Shown: piece after piece, positions 1-6,566 of the stretch
Layout: each line of letters starts with the position of its first letter
How positions within the stretch are numbered: the first letter of the stretch is position 1
From: a virus
Reading direction: 5' to 3' (one strand)
Virus record (IMG/VR): IMGVR_UViG_3300034104_006876
Location: 1-39,560 of that record
Length of the DNA: 39,560 nt
The notes under the pieces: generated by a model
What the model was told of the DNA's origin: nothing
Database searches by the model: none
Seen by the model: only the letters and a program-made list of their open reading frames with translations
Program-made: the position numbers and the translations under genes

Positions 1-1
1 T

Positions 2-103
2 GGATGCATCTGCCCTCCGGGCGCTAACAAGGAATGTGAGAATCCAATTTGCCCTCGCAAACCTCAAGTAAATTTGTCCAGCACTATCAACGTAAAGGAT
101 TAG
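2..103 (+). CDS. 3' end of a small Cys-rich protein (partial)
   Basis: An open frame enters from the left edge and stops at TAG 101-103, five bases before the next start codon. The 33 visible residues hold four cysteines in the arrangement CICPPG, then C, then C, ending in a PRK turn, which looks like a small zinc-binding knuckle of the kind seen in short phage proteins. The start lies outside the window. A second open frame ends at 70, so frame choice rests on the cysteine pattern and on the tight spacing to the next gene. Function unknown. Confidence 0.45.
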   Translation, partial: GCICPPGANKECENPICPRKPQVNLSSTINVKD

Positions 104-107
104 TATA

Positions 108-275
108 ATGCGTTGGTATCCACGTGATCACTGGCGAAAGTGGTACGCATGGTATCCTATCATAACCGACCACGGTGTTGTGGCTTGGTTAGAAACAGTC
201 TGGCGGCGTCACGATGGTGTGCGGCATCACTATCTTTTGCGCGAGGAGTATAGTGACATTGAGCCGACGGTATAA
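108..275 (+). CDS. hypothetical protein, 55 aa, Trp/His-rich
   Basis: ATG at 108 is preceded by an AAAGGAT ribosome-binding site at 94-100. The 55-residue product is rich in aromatic residues and basic/His residues (starts MRWYPRDHWRKWY), with no membrane segment. I do not recognise a family. It follows the partial Cys-rich gene by four bases and is followed by about 170 bases without a gene, so it probably closes an upstream operon. Confidence 0.6.
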   Translation: MRWYPRDHWRKWYAWYPIITDHGVVAWLETVWRRHDGVRHHYLLREEYSDIEPTV

Positions 276-340
276 CCACCGGTTATATTGGTTTTGCCCA
301 CTTTTCATCTTTTAGTTTCAATGGCTTGCAGACCACCCTT

Positions 341-358
341 TGTGACAAAAATGTCACA
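341..358 (+). promoter_or_regulatory. TGTGA-N8-TCACA palindrome upstream of promoter
   Basis: Imperfectly spaced dyad TGTGA/TCACA with an A-rich centre, 36 bases upstream of the -35 box at 395. The same dyad recurs at 9150, 9528 and 11533, each time 36-37 bases before the same promoter type. No T-run follows, so a terminator is unlikely; an operator or activator site fits better. The spacing of eight differs from the CRP consensus of six. Confidence 0.55.
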
Positions 359-394
359 CCCACCCCAGATGAACAAAAGTTAATAAAATAGGTC

Positions 395-423
395 TGTACA
401 TCTACCCTCATCCACGGTATAAT
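395..423 (+). promoter_or_regulatory. promoter TGTACA-N17-TATAAT
   Basis: The -35 box TGTACA (395-400), a 17-base spacer and -10 box TATAAT (418-423) give a start near 430 and a leader of about 18 bases before the ATG at 448. The same -35/-10 pair with identical spacing recurs at 8875, 9582, 11588 and 15701, and with variant -10 boxes at 2363 and 9205. The 276-447 gap holds only this promoter and the palindrome. Confidence 0.8.
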
Positions 424-447
424 GGTCACATCAGAAGGAGAGAGAAC

Positions 448-627
448 ATGACCACCGTTAATCAGATTATGCTGACCCTGGCCGAGCATGGTAAGGCCCA
501 CGTTGTTACCGACCGCCCTCTGGTCGCGCGCCAGATTTTCCGTGAGGCCGCGCGCAAGGATGGCGCCTATGTCCGCATCGACATCGTCGAGGGTGGCATT
601 AACCTTCGCCTGCGCCGCTTTGCATGA
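448..627 (+). CDS. hypothetical protein, 59 aa
   Basis: ATG at 448 follows a strong GAAGGAGAGAG ribosome-binding site and sits directly behind a promoter. The product is 59 residues, Arg-rich in its second half (ends NLRLRRFA), with a predicted helix then strands; no recognised family. Its stop overlaps the next start as ATGA (624-627), so it is the first gene of a polycistronic run reaching at least to 2278. Confidence 0.7.
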   Translation: MTTVNQIMLTLAEHGKAHVVTDRPLVARQIFREAARKDGAYVRIDIVEGGINLRLRRFA

Positions 628-884
628 ATATAGTGAATAGGCACGCGACCGACCGAGATATCGAACTTCTGTTCGGTCCGTTGGAGCCGCATGAGAAGGT
701 TGCCCGCGTGGATACGGATGAACTCCTTTTCGAGGATATCGCCGTAGTCGTTGGCGCGTGGCCTTCACGTGGTCAGGCTCGTAAGAACGGTTGGTCGGGT
801 CGCGTGCCTACCCGCTTTGGTAACCGCAAGCTTGGTAAGCGTACAATCTGGTGGTTAGAGGCGCTTTCTATTGAGGAGCCATAG
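624..884 (+). CDS. hypothetical protein, 86 aa
   Basis: Translationally coupled to the preceding gene through an ATGA overlap. The N-terminal part is acidic (positions 10-40, with DRDIELLFGPLEPHEKVARV); the C-terminal part is basic and aromatic (RKNGWSGR, GKRTIWW). No signal peptide or membrane segment and no family recognised. The stop TAG is followed immediately by the next ATG. Confidence 0.65.
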   Translation: MNIVNRHATDRDIELLFGPLEPHEKVARVDTDELLFEDIAVVVGAWPSRGQARKNGWSGRVPTRFGNRKLGKRTIWWLEALSIEEP

Positions 885-1535
885 ATGCCCAAAAATTTAG
901 TTGTATTTGGTTGCAGTTTTGTTTATGGGCATGGGCTACCAGATTGTCATATTGATCCAGATCAACCTGGGCCGCATCCAAGTAATATGGCGTGGCCTAG
1001 CTTATTGGCACAAAGGTTGGGTAGAAACTGTATTAATATATCATCACCCGGTGCGAGTAATTTCGAGATAGTTCTTAATGTATTGAAATTCAAATTTCAC
1101 CCAGATGATATATGCATTATCATGTGGACTTTCCCTGATAGGGATTGGATTTTATATGATAATGGTAAAACAGAAAAAATTGGAAACTGGGCGGATAAAA
1201 ACAAATTTATATCTTGGTTGAAACTTAATCCAGAAAAAACAACACATCTTCGTTTTTGGTCATGGGTAACTTTAATTCATTCTTGGTTAATTAGTAATGG
1301 TATTAAAGTATATTATCTTCAACCAAGAATGAATCTTTACGGTATATGTCCACCTTGGGCAAAACATGTAAAATTCTTATCGTCGAATCTATTTGAAATT
1401 AGACAGATATATCCGAAAGCATTGGATAATCGTCATCCCGGTCCAGAAGCCCATCAGGTTTTTGCTAAAGAAGTTTTTAACGAAATCGAACAACCTACAG
1501 GAGAGACATATGCATTACGAAGTTACGATCCTTGA
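885..1535 (+). CDS. SGNH/GDSL-like hydrolase
   Basis: 216 residues with SGNH-hydrolase features. Block I is FGCSFVYG near residues 8-15, with Ser11 as likely nucleophile and the GDS motif replaced by GCS, as is common in phage members. A Gly/Asn block (SPGASN, 54-59) follows, and a C-terminal DxxH (D181, H184) could complete the triad. The family hydrolyses esters, including acyl groups on glycans; the substrate here is unknown. The composition is AT-richer than its neighbours, suggesting separate acquisition. A GAGGAG site at 873-878 serves the ATG. The 3' end overlaps the next gene by 26 bases. Confidence 0.72.
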   Translation: MPKNLVVFGCSFVYGHGLPDCHIDPDQPGPHPSNMAWPSLLAQRLGRNCINISSPGASNFEIVLNVLKFKFHPDDICIIMWTFPDRDWILYDNGKTEKIGNWADKNKFISWLKLNPEKTTHLRFWSWVTLIHSWLISNGIKVYYLQPRMNLYGICPPWAKHVKFLSSNLFEIRQIYPKALDNRHPGPEAHQVFAKEVFNEIEQPTGETYALRSYDP

Positions 1536-1674
1536 CGGTCGCCGTATTATTCGGCGCGAGACGTTTAACTCCTATGAGGCTGCTATGGCCTTCTTTGATG
1601 TGCAGCGCGATAAGTACACCTGCGAGTTTCGTGACCTGCGCGCATATGATCGCTGGTCGCTGCGGGCGGCCTAA
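1510..1674 (+). CDS. hypothetical protein, 54 aa
   Basis: ATG at 1510 is chosen because an AGGAGAG site lies at 1499-1505; a longer in-frame reading would run back through the hydrolase gene. The product begins MHYEVTILDGRRIIRRETF, a beta-hairpin-like start, followed by an amphipathic helix. It overlaps the SGNH gene out of frame. The GC-rich third positions resemble the small upstream genes rather than the hydrolase. No family recognised. Confidence 0.65.
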   Translation: MHYEVTILDGRRIIRRETFNSYEAAMAFFDVQRDKYTCEFRDLRAYDRWSLRAA

Positions 1675-1676
1675 TC

Positions 1677-1835
1677 ATGGAACGCAAGCTGTATTATTGC
1701 GAGTGTGATCCACACGGTGATGCCGTGTGTGATCGCCCATGCGCGCGATCAGCCACGGAACGTAAGGCTGAGGCCGATGCTCTTGTAGAGGCTGCGCGTC
1801 AGGCTAGGCTTGCCGCAGATAAACAGAAGTCATAA
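1677..1835 (+). CDS. hypothetical protein, 52 aa, N-terminal Cys cluster
   Basis: Starts two bases after the preceding stop. Four cysteines occur in the first 26 residues (YYCECDPHGDAVCDRPC), a possible metal-binding knuckle, followed by an Ala/Glu/Lys-rich helix (residues 27-52). The stop TAA overlaps the next ATG (1835). No family recognised; real because of coupling and the purposeful codon pattern. Confidence 0.6.
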   Translation: MERKLYYCECDPHGDAVCDRPCARSATERKAEADALVEAARQARLAADKQKS

Positions 1836-2041
1836 TGCTAGAGGACCTAGCCGTCTGGTTTGGGTGTAACCCATCATTACAGGACCCAATCCTGTGTATC
1901 ATTAATACCATACTCATATTACCAGGCGTTGTTGGTCTATCCTCGGTCTTTCTTTTATACATTATGGCCGTACCTATAGTCATATGGGCTATGTGCATCA
2001 ATCTGGTGAAATATATACGGCAAAGGATAAGAGGAGATTAA
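1835..2041 (+). CDS. small membrane protein, 68 aa
   Basis: TAATG overlap with the upstream gene. Two hydrophobic stretches (about residues 18-34 and 37-56) with a basic tail (KYIRQRIRGD) predict a two-pass inner-membrane peptide with a cytoplasmic C-terminus. T4-like phages carry many such small membrane proteins of unknown role in host takeover or lysis timing. No recognised family. Confidence 0.6.
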   Translation: MLEDLAVWFGCNPSLQDPILCIINTILILPGVVGLSSVFLLYIMAVPIVIWAMCINLVKYIRQRIRGD

Positions 2042-2042
2042 T

Positions 2043-2192
2043 ATGGCACCATATGGTGGCGGCCGCGATCACCCACCCAGGCCGCGCGAGAATTTTATTG
2101 AGACTCAGCATGTGCATGACCTATCCGCAGTTGATAGCGCGCTGGCTGTGCTATTCATTGTAGGCGTATTGGTTGCAATTATGCTATGGTAG
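2043..2192 (+). CDS. small membrane-anchored protein, 49 aa
   Basis: ATG two bases after the previous stop, with AAGAGGAG at 2028-2036. A Gly/Arg/Pro-rich hydrophilic N-terminus (residues 1-30) leads to one C-terminal transmembrane helix (about 33-49, ending VLVAIMLW), so it looks tail-anchored. The 3' end overlaps the next gene by seven bases. Function unknown. Confidence 0.55.
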   Translation: MAPYGGGRDHPPRPRENFIETQHVHDLSAVDSALAVLFIVGVLVAIMLW

Positions 2193-2278
2193 GCATTGAC
2201 GAATTTTTTGTCGGTCTAATTCTAGGACTTGTAATAGGTTGTTTGTGGACAGCCTATTATCTAATGGGGAAAAAATAG
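2186..2278 (+). CDS. membrane micropeptide, 30 aa
   Basis: ATG 2186 overlaps the preceding stop region. The 30-residue product (starts MVGIDEFFVGLILG) is a single transmembrane helix followed by YYLMGKK. The position in a run of coupled small membrane genes supports it, but the short length and lack of a clear ribosome-binding site keep confidence low. The tRNA-Gln gene starts at the very next base. Confidence 0.4.
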   Translation: MVGIDEFFVGLILGLVIGCLWTAYYLMGKK

Positions 2279-2352
2279 TGCCCGATCGTCTAATGGTAGG
2301 ACTACAGGTTTTGGTCCTGTGTATGTTGGTTCGAATCCAGCTCGGGTAGCCA
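2279..2352 (+). tRNA. tRNA-Gln (anticodon TTG)
   Basis: Full cloverleaf: acceptor TGCCCGA pairs with TCGGGTA (one G-U), anticodon arm ACAGG/CCTGT with loop TTTTGGT giving anticodon TTG, T-loop TTCGAAT, discriminator G and encoded CCA. It would read CAA. It begins directly after the stop of the micropeptide gene. Confidence 0.9.
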
Positions 2353-2362
2353 CAAATAATTC

Positions 2363-2391
2363 TGTACACCACGCCTGCTATATGGTAATAT
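2363..2391 (+). promoter_or_regulatory. promoter TGTACA-N17-TAATAT
   Basis: TGTACA at 2363-2368, a 17-base spacer and TAATAT at 2386-2391, eleven bases after tRNA-Gln. Predicted start near 2398, giving a short leader before the ATG at 2415. It belongs to the recurrent TGTACA family but lacks the upstream palindromes. Confidence 0.65.
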
Positions 2392-2414
2392 GTTTATATC
2401 AAGAGGAGAGTGAC

Positions 2415-2666
2415 ATGAAGCTTGAAATTGATGACGACCTGGTTGACAAGATCGTGGTTGAGGCGCTTCGCCGCCAATATGAAAGCCTGTGTAAATCCAT
2501 TCACGACCTTGAGGGTCGTCGTAGCCTCGCTAAGTATGAAGAGGAAGACCTGAAGGATAATATCATGTATGCCCGCGCGATTCGAAAGGCTGTGGAGTAT
2601 TTCTCGCCGGTCGATGATCATGAGCGTTGGCTTACCGGTGTGGAGGATGAAATCAATGACCGCTAA
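2415..2666 (+). CDS. conserved T4-like hypothetical protein, 83 aa
   Basis: ATG 2415 has an AAGAGGAGAG site at 2401-2410 and lies just after a promoter; longer in-frame reading would start inside the tRNA and upstream of the transcription start. The product is helical and highly charged (starts MKLEIDDDLVDKIVVEALRR), compatible with a short coiled coil, and resembles small acidic helical proteins in other T4-like phages. Role unknown. It overlaps the next gene by 11 bases. Confidence 0.7.
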   Translation: MKLEIDDDLVDKIVVEALRRQYESLCKSIHDLEGRRSLAKYEEEDLKDNIMYARAIRKAVEYFSPVDDHERWLTGVEDEINDR

Positions 2667-2865
2667 TATCGCATATGGTATTGCAGGTTTCTTTGCTGTA
2701 ATTTTTGGTGCGCCAGCAATCATCTATCTGCATAATCTCTATCTTGGTTTTCTATTTGGTGGTGTATTTTTCTGGACTAGCCTTTGGTTGATCATCATTG
2801 GGCTTGCTATCGGTTCAATGATTACCGAACTTCGTAGTATGACCAAGAAGAAGTCCGATGCCTGA
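2656..2865 (+). CDS. membrane protein, 69 aa
   Basis: Internal ATG 2656 gives MTANIAYGIAGFF, with GTGGAGG at 2639-2645 as ribosome-binding site; longer reading would duplicate the upstream gene in another frame. Two hydrophobic helices (about 5-25 and 31-54) and a basic tail (TKKKSDA) suggest a two-pass inner-membrane protein. Coupled by overlap to both neighbours. Function unknown. Confidence 0.6.
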   Translation: MTANIAYGIAGFFAVIFGAPAIIYLHNLYLGFLFGGVFFWTSLWLIIIGLAIGSMITELRSMTKKKSDA

Positions 2866-3265
2866 ATTTGATTCAGAACTGCAGAAGCTTGTTGATGCTT
2901 GCGACTATGATACCAAGCTTGCTGTAACCGCGTGGGTTATCTCCCACATTGATGATCATGGTAATGGTGGTGGCTCTTTTCGGTATCTAATCTATAATCG
3001 TCTTAACTTTGGTCCAGATGCCTATGTGCCTCTGTATGAGGCTGGCGGTATGAATATTACAAATGAGCTGGACTATGACGCCATGCGTAATATCGCTGAT
3101 GTCATGCGCGAGGAGAAGATTGAATCAGCAAAGCTAAAGGGTATGGTCGGTCTTTGTGACGAACCTGGTTGCTTTGATTTTATTACCTGTGGTACGCCGA
3201 CTGATGATGGTTATCGCAGCACTTGTAGTGAACACGCTCCGAACCGTGTAAGTTCGGGCCCGTAG
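2858..3265 (+). CDS. conserved phage hypothetical protein, 135 aa
   Basis: Overlaps the upstream membrane gene by eight bases. The N-terminal 80 residues look helical; the C-terminal part carries CDEPGCFDFITCGTPTDDGYRSTCSEH, a short run with four cysteines and a histidine near residues 112-138 of the kind that binds zinc (only part is quoted as a continuous motif: CDEPGC, then C, then CSEH). The stop codon lies inside the acceptor stem and D-arm start of tRNA-Leu, so the mRNA and the tRNA must be alternative products of one transcript. Confidence 0.65.
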   Translation: MPEFDSELQKLVDACDYDTKLAVTAWVISHIDDHGNGGGSFRYLIYNRLNFGPDAYVPLYEAGGMNITNELDYDAMRNIADVMREEKIESAKLKGMVGLCDEPGCFDFITCGTPTDDGYRSTCSEHAPNRVSSGP

Positions 3266-3329
3266 CCCAACCGGCAGAGGCAGAGGACTTAAAATCCTCA
3301 CAGTGTCGGTTCGAATCCGACCGGGCCTA
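3256..3329 (+). tRNA. tRNA-Leu (anticodon TAA)
   Basis: Acceptor GGGCCCG/CGGGCCT, a three-pair D stem, anticodon arm GAGGA/TCCTC with loop CTTAAAA (TAA, reads UUA), T-loop TTCGAAT and discriminator A; no encoded CCA (CGG follows). The variable region is only about five bases, short for leucine but typical of many phage Leu tRNAs. It overlaps the end of the preceding coding sequence by ten bases, and the next tRNA begins two bases after the discriminator. Confidence 0.85.
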
Positions 3330-3330
3330 C

Positions 3331-3406
3331 GGACCTGTAGCTCAATGGTTAGAGCTGGCCGCTCATAACGGTCTGGTTGGGGGTTCGAGTCCCTCCGGGT
3401 CCACCA
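3331..3406 (+). tRNA. tRNA with anticodon CAT (Met, or Ile if lysidine-modified)
   Basis: Acceptor GGACCTG/CGGGTCC, D-arm GCTC/GAGC, anticodon arm GGCCG/CGGTC with loop CTCATAA (CAT), T-arm with loop TTCGAGT, discriminator A and encoded CCA. A CAT anticodon decodes AUG, or AUA after lysidine modification. The GGACC...GGTCC acceptor is reminiscent of Ile2 tRNAs, so the amino acid cannot be settled by eye. Confidence 0.85.
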
Positions 3407-3409
3407 GAT

Positions 3410-3561
3410 TATGGTGTGGTTGCTAGATGCCGCACCATATGCCCGAGTATCCGCGATTAGGATACGGGGCTTAGTCATCTAGCTATGCTTGCGCTGGGTG
3501 GGGGTGCAGGCGAGACTAATTCCTACTGCTGCACGCGGTGGGAATAGCCCACCCCATTTTT
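3410..3561 (+). ncRNA. candidate structured RNA with pseudoknot potential
   Basis: About 150 bases without an open frame hold nested hairpins. Stem 1 pairs 3410-3419 with 3430-3439 (ten pairs, one G-U) around a ten-base loop. Stem 2 pairs GTATCC 3447-3452 with GGATAC 3460-3465, extended by GCCC 3441-3444/GGGC 3467-3470. Eight bases of loop 1, GCTAGATG (3422-3429), are perfectly complementary to CATCTAGC at 3476-3483, so the loop could close a pseudoknot over stem 2. A GC-rich 3' hairpin with a T-run ends it. It directly follows tRNA-Met, so it may be released by tRNA 3' processing. No known RNA family recognised. Confidence 0.55.
3496..3561 (+). terminator. GC-rich hairpin with T-run
   Basis: GGGTGGG (3496-3502) pairs with CCCACCC (3548-3554), and inside it GTGCAG (3504-3509) pairs with CTGCAC (3529-3534); TTTTT follows at 3557-3561. 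This should end the tRNA/ncRNA transcript ahead of the radical SAM gene. The stem is long and branched, so it may also be a domain of the RNA above. Confidence 0.5.
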
Positions 3562-3578
3562 GAGAGAATATATATCTG

Positions 3579-4994
3579 ATGAATAGTCAGGTATATTCTA
3601 TGAATCAATCAAATACATTTTGTATCTTACCATGGATACACTTAAGCAGTCGTCCAGACGGCCGAATGCGTATATGTTGCACCGCTAATGCCAGTTCAGT
3701 ATTAGACCCCGATTCCAGTCAAAAAATTGGTGCTGGTTCAATCGGCGTAGTCAAAAATGATGATGGTATTCCAGCAAATTTCAATCATACTACGCTAGAT
3801 GAAGCTTGGAATTCCAGTTATATGAGAAATATACGAAAAATAATGATGCGTGGTGGAAAACCAGCAAGCTGCATGAAATGCTATAAAGAGGAAGATTCTG
3901 GATATCTTAGCAAGAGAAATTGGGAGACTGAATATTGGGGAAAACGATACGATATTGATGCAATAGTAGATGAGACTGATAAAGACGGTAATATCCCGGT
4001 CAAAATTAGATATATTGATTTGAGGCTAGGTTCTAAATGCCAATTGGCATGTGTGATGTGCACCCCACATGATAGTTCAGGTTGGGTAAAAGAATGGAAT
4101 GAGATATTTCCGCAAATTCAAAATAAAAAATTAAAAGATAATAGTCAATGGATCAATAAAGGTAAAATTCATGGTGCCAATTATAATTGGCACAAAAATA
4201 ACCCCAGATTTTGGAATGAATTATTTGACCAGATACCTAATTTATATCAGTTATATTTCGCTGGTGGAGAGAGTCTTATAATAGATGAGCACTATGAACT
4301 TCTTGAAGAATGCATAAAACGTGGATATGCTAATAAGATAGTGCTTCGATATAATTCAAATGCTGTCGAGTGGAGAAGTGATCTTTTTGATCTTTGGAGT
4401 AAATTCAAACAAGTAAGATTTCATTATTCAATTGATGCTTATGGTGAGCAAAATGACTATATTAGATATCCATCAAATTGGAAAAACCAAGAGGAAGTAT
4501 TTTGGAAATTAGATCAAACTCCTAGCAATGTTATTATTACTATTGCCACTACAGTTATGGCAATAAATGTTCCATACATACCAGAATTTGTAAAATGGAA
4601 AATTGAGCAGGGATTTAAAAAAATAAATTTGTGGCCTTTTGGAGCAGGTAGCATCGGTACTCATTTTGCATATTGGCCACCACACTTAAATGTTAAAATT
4701 CTACCTAAACATATTAAAAAATGGGTAACTTCAAAATATGAAGATGAATTCTACCCATGGATAGAAGATAATTGGGACAAATTTACGGGCATAAAAGAAT
4801 TTGGTATAACCAAAGAACAATTTTTATCCGATGAATATGGTCTACCTAGATTTAAAGCTATTATCAATTTTATGAATTCTGAGGATTGGTCGGGTCGTCT
4901 ATCTGAGACAAAAGAATATCTTCAGTTAATTGATAAAACTCGAGGTTTATCATTTGCAAAGACCTTTCCGGACCTAGTAGATTTAATTATCTAA
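3579..4994 (+). CDS. twitch-domain radical SAM protein
   Basis: 471 residues. The radical SAM cluster motif is C154-x3-C158-x2-C161 (CQLACVMC), binding a [4Fe-4S] cluster and S-adenosylmethionine. An N-terminal segment with FCILPWIHL, then RICC (33-34), then CMKC (98-101) is the cysteine-bearing twitch/SPASM-like region seen in phage twitch radical SAM proteins. The substrate is unknown. Two glycosyltransferases follow at 12-base and overlapping spacing, so a joint glycan or peptide modification is plausible (inference). Codon use is strongly AT-biased compared with genes at 9.6-12.4 kb. A second in-frame ATG at 3600, giving MNQSNTFCILPW, is an equally possible start. Confidence 0.8.
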   Translation: MNSQVYSMNQSNTFCILPWIHLSSRPDGRMRICCTANASSVLDPDSSQKIGAGSIGVVKNDDGIPANFNHTTLDEAWNSSYMRNIRKIMMRGGKPASCMKCYKEEDSGYLSKRNWETEYWGKRYDIDAIVDETDKDGNIPVKIRYIDLRLGSKCQLACVMCTPHDSSGWVKEWNEIFPQIQNKKLKDNSQWINKGKIHGANYNWHKNNPRFWNELFDQIPNLYQLYFAGGESLIIDEHYELLEECIKRGYANKIVLRYNSNAVEWRSDLFDLWSKFKQVRFHYSIDAYGEQNDYIRYPSNWKNQEEVFWKLDQTPSNVIITIATTVMAINVPYIPEFVKWKIEQGFKKINLWPFGAGSIGTHFAYWPPHLNVKILPKHIKKWVTSKYEDEFYPWIEDNWDKFTGIKEFGITKEQFLSDEYGLPRFKAIINFMNSEDWSGRLSETKEYLQLIDKTRGLSFAKTFPDLVDLII

Positions 4995-5006
4995 TTAGTT
5001 TGTAGA

Positions 5007-5792
5007 ATGACATTTCATATACAATGGCGAGCAAATGAAGGTATAGGTGATTTTGTATCTGGTATATGCTATGCACATTCATCTGTGCTAAAATACCAGA
5101 AACCTGTGCGCGCGACATTTCATTGGCCTAATCGAAAAGATTTTTTATTTGCGCCAGATGATACAGAATCAATATATGATAGATTTGAATGCGTCCTTAA
5201 CCATCTAAAATCAGTTGATGGTTTGACAGTGGATCATGTATTTGAGTCGCAGCCTAAATTTAGATACATAAATCTTCTTGATGAATTCAACCCCATGCAC
5301 GGTCTATGGTATACCAAACAACCGACGATAATAGAGTCAGGTCTTGTTGTATTATGGACATCAAGACACAATACCAAATTTGTTGGTTATCAAAAAGATC
5401 CAGCACATGATATGTGGGATGAGATAGTTAAACGATTGGAAATGCGCGGGTATAATATTGTTGAAGTTACATATCGCACTCCGATTAAGGAAATGATCGA
5501 TCTAATTCATAGATGCGAATTTGGTCTTGGTTATCAGGGTCTAGCCATGCATCTATATAAATTTATGTGGAAGCCTTTAATTGTCATATCAGGTAGAGCT
5601 AAGTGGTGCAGATTTTTGGTACCACAAGCATATACATTAGATGACCCAAAATTGCTTCTTGGTGATATTGCTAGGTATGCAGATAAGAGTAAGGGCATAA
5701 TGGAAAAGTTATTGATAGATCATAAGAGATACCTAAATGATTATCATAATCCGATAATGCATCCATTATATGAAAAGCCTATCTTTTCATGA
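5007..5792 (+). CDS. GT-B-like glycosyltransferase (heptosyltransferase-like)
   Basis: 261 residues. The N-terminus has GIGDFVSGICYAHSSVLKY, the Gly-Asp loop and helix found in GT9/heptosyltransferase-type N-terminal domains. The C-terminal half has EMIDLIHRCEFGLGYQGLA followed by MHLYKF and KPLIVISG, which resembles the nucleotide-sugar-binding end of GT-B enzymes (Gly/His followed by a Pro-hydrophobic strand). Donor and acceptor are unknown. AT-rich like its neighbours. The stop overlaps the next ATG as ATGA, so it is co-translated with the GT8-like enzyme. Confidence 0.6.
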   Translation: MTFHIQWRANEGIGDFVSGICYAHSSVLKYQKPVRATFHWPNRKDFLFAPDDTESIYDRFECVLNHLKSVDGLTVDHVFESQPKFRYINLLDEFNPMHGLWYTKQPTIIESGLVVLWTSRHNTKFVGYQKDPAHDMWDEIVKRLEMRGYNIVEVTYRTPIKEMIDLIHRCEFGLGYQGLAMHLYKFMWKPLIVISGRAKWCRFLVPQAYTLDDPKLLLGDIARYADKSKGIMEKLLIDHKRYLNDYHNPIMHPLYEKPIFS

Positions 5793-6454
5793 TTAGAATA
5801 TTTGTCGGATATGAATCTAGACAATCAATGGCGTACCATGTTCTAGCAAATTCTATTATTTCTAGATCATCTATTCCGCTGACAATCTCACCTTTGGCGT
5901 TATCGAATCTACAGACCATTTTTGATCGGCCTAGAGACCCATTACAATCAACAGATTTTTCATTTACACGTTTTCTAATACCTTATCTTTCAAATTATGA
6001 AGGATGGTCGCTATATCTTGATTGCGACATGGTAGTGGTGGATGACATAGCTAAATTGTGGGAGCTAAGAGATAACAAATATGCTATTCAGGTTGTAAAA
6101 AATAATCATACACCTCAAGATGATATAAAATTTTCTGGTGAGAAACAAACAATGTATTCAAAGAAAAATTGGTCTAGTGTTATGTTATTCAATAATGATA
6201 GATGTAAAAAGCTTGATCCAAATTATGTAAAATTAGCTAAAGGTCTTGACCTTCATCAATTTAAATGGTTGGATTCTGATGATGAAATAGGCGCATTGCC
6301 AATGCAATGGAATTATCTAGCCGAATATGAACAAAATTTAGCCCTTGACAAAATCTCACTAATACACTATACTAACGGTGGTCCATATTTTTCGGAATAC
6401 AAAAATTGCGAATATGCAGATATTTGGTTCCGCGAGATGAATAAATTGAAATAG
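5789..6454 (+). CDS. GT8-like glycosyltransferase (GT-A fold)
   Basis: 221 residues matching phage/bacterial GT8-like enzymes. It starts MIRIFVGYESRQSMAYHVL; a DxD metal/nucleotide-sugar motif lies in LYLDCDMVVVDDI (DCD 78-80); KNWSSVMLFN and the C-terminal HYTNGGPYF motif are typical of the family. It would transfer a hexose or related sugar with retention of configuration; the acceptor is unknown. Translation is coupled to the upstream glycosyltransferase through ATGA. A consensus promoter is embedded in its last 110 bases, ahead of tRNA-Arg. Confidence 0.78.
   Translation: MIRIFVGYESRQSMAYHVLANSIISRSSIPLTISPLALSNLQTIFDRPRDPLQSTDFSFTRFLIPYLSNYEGWSLYLDCDMVVVDDIAKLWELRDNKYAIQVVKNNHTPQDDIKFSGEKQTMYSKKNWSSVMLFNNDRCKKLDPNYVKLAKGLDLHQFKWLDSDDEIGALPMQWNYLAEYEQNLALDKISLIHYTNGGPYFSEYKNCEYADIWFREMNKLK
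6345..6373 (+). promoter_or_regulatory. sigma-70-like promoter inside GT8 gene
   Basis: TTGACA (6345-6350), 17-base spacer, TATACT (6368-6373). It lies within coding sequence, about 80 bases upstream of tRNA-Arg, and could drive the tRNA and the small gene after it. The coding strand here encodes a conserved motif, so chance is possible. Confidence 0.4.
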
Positions 6455-6461
6455 ATAATTT

Positions 6462-6538
6462 GGTCCCGTAGCTCAGCTGGATAGAGCAACAGACTTCTAA
6501 TCTGTGGGCCGCACGTTCGAGTCGTGCCGGGATCGCCA
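6462..6538 (+). tRNA. tRNA-Arg (anticodon TCT)
   Basis: Acceptor GGTCCCG/CGGGATC, D-arm GCTC/GAGC, anticodon arm ACAGA/TCTGT with loop CTTCTAA (TCT, reads AGA), T-loop TTCGAGT, discriminator G and encoded CCA. AGA is a frequent arginine codon in the late genes of this window. Confidence 0.92.
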
Positions 6539-6566
6539 TTTGATTAAATAGGAGAATAGGTTTGAT

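Noticed and set aside
283-768. 161-residue open frame on the minus strand
   Set aside because: It runs antisense through a promoter, two well-supported plus-strand genes and their ribosome-binding sites, and its composition is typical of a GC-biased shadow frame.
2184-2372. Minus-strand peptide with SWIRTN-like sequence
   Set aside because: This is the usual antisense translation of a tRNA gene. The same applies to the minus-strand frames over 3256-3478 and 6898-7149.
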